Shown: piece after piece, positions 1 to 9,878 of the stretch
Layout: every line of letters starts with the position of its first letter
How positions within the stretch are numbered: position 1 is the stretch's first letter
From: Sutcliffiella horikoshii DSM 8719
GTDB taxonomy: Bacteria; Bacillota; Bacilli; Bacillales; Bacillaceae_I
Assembly (NCBI GenBank): GCA_001648575.1
Contig: LQXN01000067.1
Coordinates: 248,001 to 312,000 of the forward strand
Reading direction: 5' to 3'
Length of the DNA: 64,000 nt
Made by a program: the position numbers and the translations under genes
Notes under the pieces: model-generated
What the model was told of the DNA's origin: nothing
Seen by the model: only the letters and a program-made list of their open reading frames with translations
Database searches by the model: none

Positions 1-77
1 CGAGAATCTGCTACTACAATACGATAGAATGGGGATTTTTTAGAACCCATACGTTTTAAACGAATTTTTACTGCCAT
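1..77 (-). CDS. rpsP: 30S ribosomal protein S16, N-terminal part (cut by window edge)
   Basis: Structural protein of the small ribosomal subunit. The first 25 codons read MAVKIRLKRMGSKKSPFYRI and then VVADS, the typical S16 amino terminus; the rest lies before position 1. A strong ribosome binding site (GGAGGTG, complement of 87-93) stands nine bases before the ATG at 77. It follows ffh with a gap of about 120 bases, so it is probably the last visible member of a ylxM-ffh-rpsP transcript, the order known from B. subtilis. Confidence 0.95.
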   Translation of the reverse strand, partial: MAVKIRLKRMGSKKSPFYRIVVADS

Positions 78-196
78 TTAATATAGCACCTCCGAAAATA
101 TTTCACACAAGATAGTATGATAACAAGTAGTTACTTGTTTGTAAAGTGTTTTTTCTTGTCACTTGATTTATTAAGAGAAAAAATGGTGTTGATGCC

Positions 197-1543
197 TTAC
201 ATGAACGGGAATTTGAAGCCGCCTTTTTTGCCTTTCCCTTTTTGCATGCTTGTCATCTGCTTCATCATTTTTTTCATCTCTTCAAATTGTTTGAGCAAGC
301 GGTTTACTTCCTGAATTGGTCGTCCGCTTCCTTTTGCTATCCGCTTTTTGCGGCTGGCATTAAGCAAATCCGGGTTTTCTTTCTCCGCTTTGGTCATCGA
401 TTGAATGATCGCCTCGACATGACCGATCTGCTTTTCATCCACCTGGACATTTTTTAAGCCTTTCATCTTGTTGGCTCCAGGTATCATTCCCAGAATTTCA
501 TCGAGCGGGCCCATGTTTCTCACTTGCCCAAGCTGCTCCAGGAAATCATCAAACGTAAAGTTCATCGTACGCAGCTTCTGTTCGAGCTCTTTGGCTTTCT
601 CTTCGTCCACGTTCGATTGCGCTTTCTCAATAAGAGTCAGCACATCTCCCATACCTAATATACGGGAAGCCATACGTTCAGGATGGAATGGTTCGATGGC
701 ATCCAACTTTTCTCCCATACCAATGTACTTGATGGGAGTATTCGTTACCGCCTTGACGGATAATGCCGCCCCCCCACGGGTGTCTCCATCCAGTTTCGTT
801 AATACGACACCGGTCAAGCCCAGCTGTTCATTGAAGCTTTGGGCCACATTTACAGCATCTTGTCCTGTCATCGCATCCACTACAAGAAAGATTTCATCCG
901 GGTTGGATAGCTCTTTTACCTGCTTCAGCTCGTCCATCAATGTCTCATCCACATGCAAGCGTCCCGCGGTATCGATCAACACATAATCATGATGCTCATC
1001 TTTTGCTTTTTGGATGGCCTGCTTGGCGATTTCGACTGGACTTACCTGATCTCCCAAAGAGAAAACAGGCATGCTAAGTTGTTTCCCAAGTGTTTCAAGC
1101 TGTTTGATAGCTGCCGGTCGGTAAATATCCGCCGCAACCAGAAGGGGCTTTCTATTGTGCTTTTTGCGCAATAGGTTTGCAAGCTTTCCTGTTGTCGTCG
1201 TTTTACCTGCACCTTGAAGACCTACCATCATGATGACGGTCGGTGGTCGGCTGCTTACAGCGATTTTACTTTGCTCCCCGCCCATGAGTGCGGTGAGTTC
1301 TTCTTTAACTACTTTGATAACTTGCTGACCGGGTGTAAGACTTTTCATGACTTCTTGTCCAACTGCACGCTCATTTACGCGTTTCACAAAGTCTTTCACT
1401 ACTTTGAAGTTTACATCCGCTTCAAGTAAAGCCAGTCGAACTTCACGCATCATTTCTTTAACGTCCTGCTCGCTTACCTTCCCTTTTCCGCGAATCTTCT
1501 GTATCGTATTTTGCAAACGGTCGGCTAAACCTTCAAATGCCAT
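197..1543 (-). CDS. ffh: Signal recognition particle GTPase Ffh
   Basis: SRP54-type GTPase that binds signal sequences on ribosome-bound nascent chains with the 4.5S-type RNA and hands them to FtsY at the membrane. The 448 residues match the family length (B. subtilis 446). The N-domain helical bundle occupies residues 1-90. The G-domain shows the P-loop GLQGAGKTT (108-116), DTAGR (191-195) and TKLDGD (249-254). From about 300 follows the M domain, rich in methionine and basic residues at its end. It starts 12 bases after the ylxM stop and is probably cotranscribed with it. Confidence 0.98.
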   Translation of the reverse strand: MAFEGLADRLQNTIQKIRGKGKVSEQDVKEMMREVRLALLEADVNFKVVKDFVKRVNERAVGQEVMKSLTPGQQVIKVVKEELTALMGGEQSKIAVSSRPPTVIMMVGLQGAGKTTTTGKLANLLRKKHNRKPLLVAADIYRPAAIKQLETLGKQLSMPVFSLGDQVSPVEIAKQAIQKAKDEHHDYVLIDTAGRLHVDETLMDELKQVKELSNPDEIFLVVDAMTGQDAVNVAQSFNEQLGLTGVVLTKLDGDTRGGAALSVKAVTNTPIKYIGMGEKLDAIEPFHPERMASRILGMGDVLTLIEKAQSNVDEEKAKELEQKLRTMNFTFDDFLEQLGQVRNMGPLDEILGMIPGANKMKGLKNVQVDEKQIGHVEAIIQSMTKAEKENPDLLNASRKKRIAKGSGRPIQEVNRLLKQFEEMKKMMKQMTSMQKGKGKKGGFKFPFM

Positions 1544-1555
1544 GTATGCCGCCCC

Positions 1556-1894
1556 CTAATCTAATTTCTCAAGCGAATCGATCAGCACCAAAAGGGATTT
1601 TGCGTTTGAGGTGTCATCCACCTTTTCAGCTTCATCCTTCAACTGCTGCAGTAACGACTGCCGCTCTTGAAACTTTTGAAATAACAAAAGCTTTTCTTCA
1701 TATTGCTCAAGCATCTGTTCTGTACGTTTTATGTTATCATACACTGCTTGGCGACTTATGTTATATTCCTCTGCTATCTCACCAAGGGAGTGATCATCTA
1801 AGTAATACAAAGACATATAGCTTCGTTGCTTTGGTGTTAACAACGACTGATAAAAATCAAAAAGATAGTTCATTCTCGTTGTTTTTTCAAGCAT
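1556..1894 (-). CDS. ylxM: YlxM-family helix-turn-helix protein (SRP-associated)
   Basis: Small DNA-binding-like protein (UPF0122, YlxM/p13) of 112 residues. A sigma-region-4-like helix-turn-helix at about residues 32-57 ([20 protein letters not shown]) is followed by a coiled-coil-like charged tail. Family members sit beside ffh and have been linked to SRP function; the exact role is unsettled. I chose the ATG at 1894, which begins [11 protein letters not shown], because AGGGAG lies ten bases upstream. A GTG at 1903 would add three codons but has no room for a binding site. A clear sigma-A promoter lies directly upstream. Confidence 0.9.
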   Translation of the reverse strand: MLEKTTRMNYLFDFYQSLLTPKQRSYMSLYYLDDHSLGEIAEEYNISRQAVYDNIKRTEQMLEQYEEKLLLFQKFQERQSLLQQLKDEAEKVDDTSNAKSLLVLIDSLEKLD

Positions 1895-1939
1895 CCTCTT
1901 CACTCTCCCTTGTTAAGTGAAATGCCTTTACAATAGCTT

Positions 1940-1968
1940 AGTTTACAGGGTGGGATTGGGATTGTCAA
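1940..1968 (-). promoter_or_regulatory. Sigma-A promoter for ylxM-ffh-rpsP
   Basis: On the minus strand TTGACA (complement of 1963-1968) and TAAACT (complement of 1940-1945) are separated by exactly 17 bases. It lies between the ftsY terminator and ylxM, about 45 bases before the ylxM start, so the SRP genes have their own transcription start. Confidence 0.8.
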
Positions 1969-1984
1969 GTTTTTTTCTTGACCT

Positions 1985-2017
1985 GAAAAAAGCCGCCCAT
2001 AAACTTCAGGACGACCT
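1985..2017 (-). terminator. Intrinsic terminator after ftsY
   Basis: On the minus strand an imperfect GC-rich stem (GTCGTCC pairing with GGGCGGC, including G-U pairs) is followed by TTTTTT, starting some 20 bases after the ftsY stop. It ends the rnc-smc-ftsY transcript before the ylxM promoter. Confidence 0.75.
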
Positions 2018-2034
2018 TTATAAAGCTATTGATA

Positions 2035-3033
2035 TTAATTATCCGGGATCTCTTCTGTTTCCATCATATCTGCAAATAAACCATATACATATTGCTCTGC
2101 ATTGAACTCCTGCAGATCGTCGGCTTTTTCACCCAAGCCTACGAACTTGACCGGAATTTTCATCTCGTTACGGATAGCGAGAACTATTCCGCCTTTTGCA
2201 GTACCGTCAAGCTTAGTCAGTACGATACCTGTGACATTCGTTGCTTCAGAAAAGATCTTTGCCTGACTTAATGCATTTTGACCAGTGGTTGCATCCAGTA
2301 CAAGCAGGACTTCATGAGGTGCCCCGGGGACTTCACGCTCGATGACGCGCTTAACCTTTTCAAGCTCCTTCATCAGGTTAACTTTGTTCTGCAAACGACC
2401 TGCAGTATCACATAAAAGGACATCGACTTTACGTGCCTTTGCTGACTGCAAAGCATCATACATGACCGCAGCAGGGTCTGAGCCTGCTGATTGCTTGATG
2501 ACATCGACACCGACACGCTCTCCCCAAACTTCAAGCTGTTCAATGGCTCCGGCACGGAAAGTATCTCCTGCTGCAAGTAAGACACTTTTTCCTTCCTGCT
2601 TGAGCTTTTTGGCAATTTTACCGATGGAAGTGGTTTTACCCACCCCGTTGACACCTACAACAAGTACAACTGTCAGTCCGTCCTGTTGAAAATTGATGGT
2701 CGGGGATACCTCTTCACCGGACTGATAAATTTCCACTAGCTTCTCAGAAATGACACTTTGAACCTCTCGCGGGTCCTGGATGTTGCGGCGTTTTACTTCC
2801 ATACGGAGTTCGTCAATCAATTCCATCACTGTATTGACCCCAACATCCGCACCGATGAGGATTTCTTCTAATTCCTCAAAGAAGTCCTCATCCACTTTTC
2901 GGTAGCGTGCAACAAGATCATTTACTTTACCCGAAAAGGAATCACGGGTTTTAGTTAATCCTTCTCTGAATTTTTCCGAGACAGATTCAGTTTGTGTGGT
3001 CAGTTTTTCTTTCAACTTTTTAAAGAAACTCAT
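2035..3033 (-). CDS. ftsY: SRP receptor GTPase FtsY
   Basis: Membrane-associated receptor for the Ffh-ribosome complex; its GTPase pairs with that of Ffh to deliver nascent membrane and secreted proteins to SecYEG. The protein has 332 residues. A short charged amino terminus, as usual in Gram-positives, and the N domain (about 30-110) precede the G domain with GVNGVGKTT (127-135), DTAGR (209-213) and TKLDG (273-277). It begins 18 bases after the smc stop with a modest AGGAAGAG site, is in the rnc-smc-ftsY operon, and is followed by an intrinsic terminator. Confidence 0.97.
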   Translation of the reverse strand: MSFFKKLKEKLTTQTESVSEKFREGLTKTRDSFSGKVNDLVARYRKVDEDFFEELEEILIGADVGVNTVMELIDELRMEVKRRNIQDPREVQSVISEKLVEIYQSGEEVSPTINFQQDGLTVVLVVGVNGVGKTTSIGKIAKKLKQEGKSVLLAAGDTFRAGAIEQLEVWGERVGVDVIKQSAGSDPAAVMYDALQSAKARKVDVLLCDTAGRLQNKVNLMKELEKVKRVIEREVPGAPHEVLLVLDATTGQNALSQAKIFSEATNVTGIVLTKLDGTAKGGIVLAIRNEMKIPVKFVGLGEKADDLQEFNAEQYVYGLFADMMETEEIPDN

Positions 3034-3051
3034 TATCTATTCTCTTCCTCT

Positions 3052-6000
3052 CTATTGAACAAGTTCTTTTGATTCTTCCAATCGGACTGAAACTAGCTTG
3101 GATACTCCTGATTCTTGCATGGTCACTCCGTATAGGACATCGCTGAACTCCATCGTCCCCTTGCGGTGGGTGATGACGATGAACTGGGTTTCTTCACTGA
3201 ACTGCTTCAGGTACTGGGCAAAACGGTGGACGTTCGCTTCATCGAGCGCCGCTTCCACTTCATCCAATATGCAGAATGGGACAGGGCGCACCTTCAGGAT
3301 GGAGAATAGCAGCGCAATGGCTGTCAAGGCCCGCTCTCCTCCTGATAAAAGGCCGAGATTTTGGAGTTTTTTACCAGGTGGCTGTGCCACGATATCGACA
3401 CCAGTATTCAGCATATCCGACGGGTCGGTAAGCACTAAGTCCGCCCGGCCACCGCCAAATAAGGAGCGGAAAACATCATGGAAATGTGCCCGGATGTTGG
3501 TGAAAGTTGTTTCAAAGCGTTTTTTCATTTCCTCATCCATTTCTCCGATGACTTGGAACAGAGTATCTTTTGCTTCTTGAAGATCGTCTTTTTGTTCCTT
3601 AAGGAAAATGTACCGCTCGCTGACTCTGTCATACTCTTCAATTGCGGCTATGTTGACTGTGCCGAGCTCCTCGATCGCAAGCTTTATCAGCCTTACTTTT
3701 TTACGTGCCTCGTCGATGTCCATCTCGAGAGGATAATCTTCTTTTGCCGCTTCAAAGGACAGCATATACTCTTCCCTTAAATGGTGAAGTCTATTATCAA
3801 GCTCGACATCCAGTCGATTGAGTTTTACCTCTTCTGCCTTCAGCACTTCCATCAGCTGCTTGTATTGACGCTTCAACTCTTTCAATTCAAGCTCCTCTTG
3901 TTCTACTTTCTCGTAAAATGCCAAACGTTCTGCACGGCGTTCCGCAATCAATCGCATGGTAGTGTTCTTATCCTGAAGTTTTTCCTCTGCTGCCACTTCC
4001 AGCTTTTGTTCACCAGAAGAGTTATCATTCATTTCACTTTGTAAAAGTTCGAGATCCTCCTGTATGTCTGCCAATTTTTCCTGTGCTTGACTGAGGTCTG
4101 TTTCCATCGTCTCCACTTTTTCCGATTGATTCAGAAGTTTTTCTTTCTTGCCTGCATACTCCACTTTGAGCTGAGTCAGTTCATTCTGGACGGTTTCTTT
4201 TGTGGCATGCTGCTCCACTTTCAAGGAGTTCAGGGCTGCGATTTCCTTATCGAGTTCGACAATCTGGATACCGACGTTTTTCAATTCAGTCTCAAGTTTC
4301 CCTTTTCTGTCACCGGCATCCTTGATGGAACTGGTGAGTTGCTGTTTCTCATAATCATATAAGCTTAAATGCTCATTGATGTTCTTCTCTTCAAGCTCCA
4401 CTTCCCTCAATAGGCTCGCAATCTGCTGTTCCTTGTAACGCAGTTCTTCTCCTGAACCTTTAAGCTCCATGACTTGTGTTTCTTTTTCTTCTATTTTCTG
4501 CTTTAATGTCTTTACCTGATCTTCCAGGAGTGCAGTCTTATTTTCCATTTCTTCTAGTTTTGCTGAAATGGAGTCAAGTTCCCGTCCCCTGCTTAAGAGG
4601 GAGTTGGATTTTTGCTTAACTGCTCCACCTGTCATGGAACCTCCAGGATTTACAACATCTCCATCAAGCGTCACGATTCGGTAACGATGCTGCAGGATGC
4701 CGGCTAGTGTATTGGCCCCTTTTAAATCTTTGGCTATTACAATGGTTCCCAAAAGGTTATAGACTATATTTTCATATGCCGGATCAAAGTCAACAAGAGT
4801 AGCCGCTATTCCCACAAATGATTCTTGCCGGGTGAGCTGATTGATCTGGTAGTCTGATAATGTACGAGGCTTCATGACTGTCATTGGAAGGAAAGTTGCC
4901 CGTCCGTACCCGTTCTTCTTTAAATATTGAATAGACGTTCTTGCGTTTTGCTCATTATCTACCACAATGTGCTGTGTTGCACTGCCAAGAGCAATTTCGA
5001 TTGCCGTTTCAACATCCTGTTTCACTTGGATTAGCTCGGCCACAGCCCCTTTTATCCCTGTGAGTCTGTTTTCATCTCTGCCCTTCAGGATTTCCTTTAC
5101 TCCTTGGAAGAAACCAGTGAAATCTCCTTGCATCGTTTCAAGCATTTCTTTTCTTGCTCGTGTCTGTTGAAGGAACTGATATGCCTGGTAGAGGGTGGTC
5201 TCTTTTTTCTGATAGGACTGCTTGAATTGCTCTAGTGAACCATGTTCCGAACGATAAAGGTCGACGGTAGATATAAGATCTTCTTGGATTTGTTTCTGGT
5301 CACTCAGCACTTTTTCTTTTTTCACTTGTATGGACGATCGCATATCCAGATACTTTTGGTTGCCCTCATCAAGGCGGGATACTTTCATCCCTTCTTGTTT
5401 TTCCTGCTGTTCCAGATAGGATAACTCATTGCGGATTGTAGCTTGTTTATTTAATAGTTCAATATAGTCACTCTTCAAAGCATCAATTTTCTCTTCGATG
5501 TTCTGGTCGAACTGTTCATTGATGACCTGTTTTTCTTTTAAATGCTGTTCGGTTAACACAAGTTCCTTGCGAAGGGCATCCAACAACTTGCTATCCGTCG
5601 TGAGTTTTTCTTTTTGAACCCTTACGAATTCTGCAAGCTCAACAGAGGATTTTTCCAACTGGGCCCTGTTTGTCGAGGCATTCTTTTTACGTTCTTTGAG
5701 CACTTCTTTTCTACCTTCAAGCTTTTCAAGTTCAGAACTTGCCACAAGAAGGGCCTGTTGCAAGGAATCGACGGATTCATCAAGTGCAGCCACCCTATCC
5801 TTGTATTTTTCTAGGATCGCTTCCTTTTGTGACAGTTCAGATGATAGTTGCAGCTCTTTTTCCGTACTGTTTTTCACTTCTTGAGAATTTTGTTCCCACT
5901 TTTGATGCAACTCTTCTATTTCGTAAACAGTCACACCTACTTCTATCTGTTCAAGCTCTTCTTTTTTCTCCAAAAAATCCTTGGCAATGGATGCCTGGAT

Positions 6001-6618
6001 CTTCAGAGGTTCGACTTGACCTTCCAGTTCATGTAAAATGTCGGATACACGATTCAGGTTTTCCTGAGTATCCCATAATTTACTTTCAGCCTTCTTCTTT
6101 CGGGACTTGTATTTAAGGACACCTGCCGCTTCTTCAAAAATACTGCGGCGTTCCTCTGATTTACTGCTCAGAATTTCTTCCACTTTTCCTTGACTGATAA
6201 TAGAAAAAGCTTCCTTACCGAGGCCTGAGTCCATGAAAAGATCAACTATATCTTTCAGGCGGCAAGTTTGTTTGTTTATTAAAAACTCACTATCCCCTGA
6301 ACGAAGCGCCCTTCTTGTCACACTCACTTCCATATAATCAATCGGAAGGATACGGTTACTGTTGTCAAGTGTCAATGTCACCTCTGCCATATTCAACGGC
6401 TTTCTGCTGTCACTCCCGGCAAAGATGATATCTTCCATTTTAGTGCCGCGCAGGGATTTGGCAGATTGTTCCCCAAGAACCCACCTTATGGCATCAATAA
6501 TATTACTTTTTCCGCTTCCATTGGGTCCGACCACAGCAGTGACGCCTGGTACAAAGTCCACGGATATTTTTTCAGCAAACGACTTAAATCCTACTACTTC
6601 TAATCGTTTGAGGTACAT
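3052..6618 (-). CDS. smc: Chromosome condensation ATPase SMC
   Basis: Structural maintenance of chromosomes protein, which acts with ScpA and ScpB to compact and segregate the chromosome. The 1188 residues match the family (B. subtilis 1186). The Walker A motif GPNGSGKSN is at residues 31-39. Two long coiled coils flank a hinge domain at about 510-670. Near the carboxyl end stand the signature LLSGGERALTA and Walker B ILDEVEAALDEAN. I chose the ATG at 6618 (MYLKRLEV) over a GTG at 6627 because GAGGTGAGGAG precedes the former. It lies between rnc and ftsY, the conserved Bacillus order. Confidence 0.97.
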   Translation of the reverse strand: MYLKRLEVVGFKSFAEKISVDFVPGVTAVVGPNGSGKSNIIDAIRWVLGEQSAKSLRGTKMEDIIFAGSDSRKPLNMAEVTLTLDNSNRILPIDYMEVSVTRRALRSGDSEFLINKQTCRLKDIVDLFMDSGLGKEAFSIISQGKVEEILSSKSEERRSIFEEAAGVLKYKSRKKKAESKLWDTQENLNRVSDILHELEGQVEPLKIQASIAKDFLEKKEELEQIEVGVTVYEIEELHQKWEQNSQEVKNSTEKELQLSSELSQKEAILEKYKDRVAALDESVDSLQQALLVASSELEKLEGRKEVLKERKKNASTNRAQLEKSSVELAEFVRVQKEKLTTDSKLLDALRKELVLTEQHLKEKQVINEQFDQNIEEKIDALKSDYIELLNKQATIRNELSYLEQQEKQEGMKVSRLDEGNQKYLDMRSSIQVKKEKVLSDQKQIQEDLISTVDLYRSEHGSLEQFKQSYQKKETTLYQAYQFLQQTRARKEMLETMQGDFTGFFQGVKEILKGRDENRLTGIKGAVAELIQVKQDVETAIEIALGSATQHIVVDNEQNARTSIQYLKKNGYGRATFLPMTVMKPRTLSDYQINQLTRQESFVGIAATLVDFDPAYENIVYNLLGTIVIAKDLKGANTLAGILQHRYRIVTLDGDVVNPGGSMTGGAVKQKSNSLLSRGRELDSISAKLEEMENKTALLEDQVKTLKQKIEEKETQVMELKGSGEELRYKEQQIASLLREVELEEKNINEHLSLYDYEKQQLTSSIKDAGDRKGKLETELKNVGIQIVELDKEIAALNSLKVEQHATKETVQNELTQLKVEYAGKKEKLLNQSEKVETMETDLSQAQEKLADIQEDLELLQSEMNDNSSGEQKLEVAAEEKLQDKNTTMRLIAERRAERLAFYEKVEQEELELKELKRQYKQLMEVLKAEEVKLNRLDVELDNRLHHLREEYMLSFEAAKEDYPLEMDIDEARKKVRLIKLAIEELGTVNIAAIEEYDRVSERYIFLKEQKDDLQEAKDTLFQVIGEMDEEMKKRFETTFTNIRAHFHDVFRSLFGGGRADLVLTDPSDMLNTGVDIVAQPPGKKLQNLGLLSGGERALTAIALLFSILKVRPVPFCILDEVEAALDEANVHRFAQYLKQFSEETQFIVITHRKGTMEFSDVLYGVTMQESGVSKLVSVRLEESKELVQ

Positions 6619-6722
6619 ACTCCTCACCTCATCTATACTCTTGAAATTTCTTTATCCCCTTTATGTAAGTGGAAAGAAAGCGACCGTTTGGGCACACATG
6701 TGCACCATCAGATCGCCTTTTT

Positions 6723-7466
6723 TCATTTTTTTGCCGGTTTCAGCTTTTGAAGGGCATACTGGGCCGCGTGTTGTTCTGCTTCTTTTTTAGAACGCCCCAC
6801 ACCTATTCCCATCTCTTCTTTATTCAGTGATACCCTTGAGACAAACTCCCTGTTGTGAGCGGGTCCCTTTTCTTCAAGCACTTCGTAGTCGATGACACCA
6901 AGCGCATTACGCTGGATCATCTCTTGCAACTGACTTTTGAAATCCATCACATGAGAAAAAGCACCTTCATTTATTTTAGGGTACACATACTTTTCAAGGA
7001 ATTGGAAAACGGTATCAAGTCCAAGATCCAGGTAAAGTGCTCCGATGAATGCTTCAAATACATCGGCAAGCAAAGCAGGCCTTGCTCGTCCACCTGTGAT
7101 TTCCTCTCCCTTTCCAAGCAATACATACTTTCCGAACGAAAGATCATTTGCAAAGGAAACCAGGGAAGGTTCGCAAACAATGGATGCTCTCAGCTTTGTC
7201 AATTGTCCTTCACTCATCATTGGATATTTCTTATACAGAAACTGAGAAATGGTCAACTCGAGGACAGCATCCCCTAAAAATTCCAATCGTTCATTGTCTT
7301 CGTACGGTTTTCTCCGATGCTCATTCACATATGATGAATGGGTGAAAGCTTGATATAACAGTTTCTCGTTAAGAAACTGAACTCCTAAATTTTCTTGAAG
7401 CATTGAAAAGTTCTTCTTTATTGCTTCATTTTTCATTTCGTTTATTCTGCTTCTATTTCTAGTCAT
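6723..7466 (-). CDS. rnc: Ribonuclease III
   Basis: Double-strand-specific endoribonuclease that processes rRNA precursors, scRNA and structured mRNAs. The catalytic domain carries the signature [10 protein letters not shown] (59-68), with metal ligands E62 and D66 and the second acidic pair D135 and E138. A double-stranded RNA-binding domain fills residues about 170-245. Length 247, B. subtilis 249. GGAGG lies nine bases before the ATG. It is the first gene of rnc-smc-ftsY and is separated from acpP by a terminator, so it should have its own promoter in 7490-7700. I could not single out a convincing one there. Confidence 0.96.
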   Translation of the reverse strand: MTRNRSRINEMKNEAIKKNFSMLQENLGVQFLNEKLLYQAFTHSSYVNEHRRKPYEDNERLEFLGDAVLELTISQFLYKKYPMMSEGQLTKLRASIVCEPSLVSFANDLSFGKYVLLGKGEEITGGRARPALLADVFEAFIGALYLDLGLDTVFQFLEKYVYPKINEGAFSHVMDFKSQLQEMIQRNALGVIDYEVLEEKGPAHNREFVSRVSLNKEEMGIGVGRSKKEAEQHAAQYALQKLKPAKK

Positions 7467-7701
7467 ATAAAGGAGCCTCCAACATACAATCTTCTTTCAC
7501 TAAGATGCCAACATTCTTCTTTGGAAGATGAAAGTTGTATAACATTACTATTTTAACAAATTATCTATAAGATACAAATAGCAACTTTCACGATTTGGCC
7601 AGATTCCTTAACTTTAAGTGATAATTGTACCGGATTTGACGCTATTCACCTTTGTTTGTCGCCAAAAATATAAAAGGCAATCTTTGAGAATAGAGCCAAA
7701 C

Positions 7702-7724
7702 AAAAAGTCCCACCTAAGTGGGAC
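7702..7724 (-). terminator. Intrinsic terminator after acpP
   Basis: A perfect stem GTCCCAC / GTGGGAC with a four-base loop is followed by TTTTT on the minus strand, 15 bases after the acpP stop. It closes the fapR-plsX-fabD-fabG-acpP operon. Confidence 0.9.
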
Positions 7725-7738
7725 AATCAAGAAAACTA

Positions 7739-7972
7739 TTAAGCGTTCGCTTTTATGTAGTTCACCGCATCGGCAACCGTTGTAATGTTTTCTGCTTCGT
7801 CGTCTGAGATTTCCATGTCAAACTCATCTTCAAGCTCCATTACTAGTTCTACTACATCAAGAGAGTCAGCACCTAAATCGTCTTTGAATTTAGAATCTAG
7901 CTTTACCTCGGACTCGTCAACACCTAAACGATCAACAATGATCTTTGTTACACGCTCTAGTACATCTGCCAT
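7739..7972 (-). CDS. acpP: Acyl carrier protein
   Basis: Carrier of growing acyl chains in type II fatty acid synthesis, and acyl donor to PlsX. It has 77 very acidic residues; the motif GADSLDVVE contains Ser37, the site of 4'-phosphopantetheine attachment. The ATG at 7972 (MADVLERV) is preceded by GGAGGTGA at ideal distance; an upstream in-frame GTG at 7981 overlaps that binding site. A TATAAT hexamer at 7994-7999 (minus strand) just upstream, without a good -35, suggests an extra internal promoter, which would help supply this abundant protein in excess over the other operon products. Confidence 0.97.
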   Translation of the reverse strand: MADVLERVTKIIVDRLGVDESEVKLDSKFKDDLGADSLDVVELVMELEDEFDMEISDDEAENITTVADAVNYIKANA

Positions 7973-8036
7973 AACTTTCACCTCCCCTCAAGTATTATAG
8001 TGAATTTGACTTTAAAAAACTAGTGTTAGTTGGACT

Positions 8037-8169
8037 CCCTGATAACTTCCGTTCCAGGTGTTCGCTTATCCTAAGGACGGTGCTTGAGCCTCCTCACTCC
8101 GCTTCAGGGGTCTCAACCAACCTTTTCTCCCCCGCTGGAGTCTCACACCTTGCACTCCAGACATCAGGG
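8037..8169. repeat. Dispersed structured repeat, copy 1 (fabG-acpP gap)
   Basis: A 133-base element filling most of the fabG-acpP gap. It shares with 58578-58709 the ordered blocks TTCGCTTATCC, CTTGAGCCTCCTC, GGGGTCTCAA, CCCCCGC and GGAGTCT. Its ends form an inverted repeat, CCCTGAT / ATCAGGG, that differs in sequence from the terminal arms of the other copy. An inner hairpin pairs TTGAG (8084-8088) with CTCAA (8112-8116). I recognise this as a type of intergenic element that recurs in Bacillaceae genomes, but I know no assigned function. No open reading frame of note. Confidence 0.75.
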
Positions 8170-8185
8170 TAAATCATTATTAACT

Positions 8186-8926
8186 TTACATCACCATTCC
8201 GCCGTCGACGTGGATGGTTTGACCTGTGATGTAGGCACTTTTTTCGGATGCAAGGAAAGATACGACAGCGGCAATGTCTTTCGCATCCCCAAATCGCGCA
8301 AGAGGGATCTGCTTCAGCATTTCCGCTTTTATATCTTCTGTCAATTTGTCGGTCATATCTGTTGTAATAAAGCCTGGCGCAATCGCATTGACGGTAATGT
8401 GTCGAGAAGCCAGTTCACGGGCAGTTGATTTTGTGAGACCGATCACTCCCGCTTTTGCCGCTACATAGTTAGCTTGTCCGGCATTCCCCATCACTCCGAC
8501 AATGGAAGCGATGTTGATGATTCTTCCTGAACGTTGCTTCATCATTTGGCGTGTTACGGCCTTTGTCGCGTTGAAGACACCTTTAAGGTTGATATTGATT
8601 ACATCATCCCACTCGTCTTCCTTCATACGCATCAATAGGTTATCACGGGTTATACCGGCATTATTCACTAAAATGTCAATTGTATCGAATTGAGATAGGG
8701 CTTCTTTCATCATTGCCTGAACGTCTTCTGAGTTTCCGACATTCGCACGGACTGCGATGGCTTGGCCACCCATCTCTTTAATCGCTTCCACTACCTCATG
8801 CGCTTTCGCTTCACTTCCTGAGTAGTTCACAACCACATTGGCACCTTGTTCTGCCAGTTCTAGTGCAACCGCACGTCCGATCCCACGGGATGCTCCCGTT
8901 ACAACCGCTGTTTTTCCTTTAAGCAT
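8186..8926 (-). CDS. fabG: 3-oxoacyl-[acyl-carrier-protein] reductase
   Basis: NADPH-dependent reductase of the first reductive step in each fatty acid elongation cycle. Short-chain dehydrogenase of 246 residues, the same as B. subtilis FabG. The cofactor loop GASRGIG is at 11-17, NNAG at 88-91, and the catalytic set S141, Y154 and K158 is intact. The ATG at 8926 (MLKGKTAVV) gives the family length and overlaps the end of fabD by eight bases, implying translational coupling; the open frame extends further upstream but inside fabD. Confidence 0.97.
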   Translation of the reverse strand: MLKGKTAVVTGASRGIGRAVALELAEQGANVVVNYSGSEAKAHEVVEAIKEMGGQAIAVRANVGNSEDVQAMMKEALSQFDTIDILVNNAGITRDNLLMRMKEDEWDDVININLKGVFNATKAVTRQMMKQRSGRIINIASIVGVMGNAGQANYVAAKAGVIGLTKSTARELASRHITVNAIAPGFITTDMTDKLTEDIKAEMLKQIPLARFGDAKDIAAVVSFLASEKSAYITGQTIHVDGGMVM

Positions 8927-9878
8927 TGGATGGATCCCCCTCATTAAAGTGTTCAATCGCTTTTTGAAGTGTTTCTTTATCATATACCGGAATGGTCGTT
9001 ACTTTCCGATTCACTTTCTTTATTAGACCGGACAGAACCTTCCCGGGACCTATCTCTATAAAAGTATCCACACCAAGGTCTATCATTTTTTCAACAGATT
9101 GTTCCCATCGTACCGGCGAATAGAGTTGTTCCACCAGTTTAACGGGGATGTCTGCTGCGTTTACCATCTGTTTTGCATCAACATTTGCGATGACAGGAAT
9201 TGCCGCATCATTGATAGCGATGGAGGATAGTGTATCTTCGAGCTTGGATGCCGCCGGTTTCATCAGGCTCGAATGGAAAGGTCCACTCACCACCAGCGGA
9301 ATGATCCGCTTGGCACCTTTAACCTTTGCTTTTTCAGAGGCAGCGGCTACGCCTTCAGCAGTCCCTGAAATGACAATCTGACCCGGGCAGTTCAAGTTCG
9401 CAAGCTGAACCGGTCCAGCTTCTGTTGATGCCTCCTCACATGCTTCTTTCAAAAGCTGTTCATCAAGTCCCAATACGGCAGCCATAGAGCCGATGCCTGC
9501 TGGAACTGCTTCTTCCATAAATTTACCTCGCAAATGAACCGTTTGTACAGCATCCTCAAAATGGATAGCTTCCGCTGCTACCAATGCTGAATATTCCCCT
9601 AGACTGTGCCCTGCAGCATAGTCTGCCTTGATGCCCGCTGACTTTAGGATTTGCAATATCGCTATGCTAGATGTCAAAAGGGCAGGTTGAGCGTTGTATG
9701 TTAGTGTCAGTTCTTCTTGAGGCCCATTGAACATCAAATCTGACAGCTTATAGCCAAGCTTTTCATCCGCTCTGGCTATCACTTGCCGGACTTCACCATT
9801 TTCAGCGGATAATTCTTGAGCCATGCCCACGATCTGGGACCCTTGTCCCGGAAAAACAAATGCGACCTTCCCCATCAT
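8919..9878 (-). CDS. fabD: Malonyl-CoA:ACP transacylase
   Basis: Transfers malonyl from CoA to ACP, supplying the extender unit for fatty acid synthesis. 319 residues with the amino-terminal FPGQGSQ, the nucleophile motif GHSLG (Ser92), Arg117 and the catalytic histidine in GPFHS (His202). The start ATG at 9878 overlaps the plsX stop as ATGA, with GGGGGAG just upstream. It is third in the FapR-controlled operon. Confidence 0.97.
   Translation of the reverse strand: MMGKVAFVFPGQGSQIVGMAQELSAENGEVRQVIARADEKLGYKLSDLMFNGPQEELTLTYNAQPALLTSSIAILQILKSAGIKADYAAGHSLGEYSALVAAEAIHFEDAVQTVHLRGKFMEEAVPAGIGSMAAVLGLDEQLLKEACEEASTEAGPVQLANLNCPGQIVISGTAEGVAAASEKAKVKGAKRIIPLVVSGPFHSSLMKPAASKLEDTLSSIAINDAAIPVIANVDAKQMVNAADIPVKLVEQLYSPVRWEQSVEKMIDLGVDTFIEIGPGKVLSGLIKKVNRKVTTIPVYDKETLQKAIEHFNEGDPSNA

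Noticed and set aside
468-986. 172-codon plus-strand frame opposite ffh
   Set aside because: Antisense shadow of a strongly conserved gene, without binding site. The same holds for the many plus-strand frames opposite smc, priA, carB and others.
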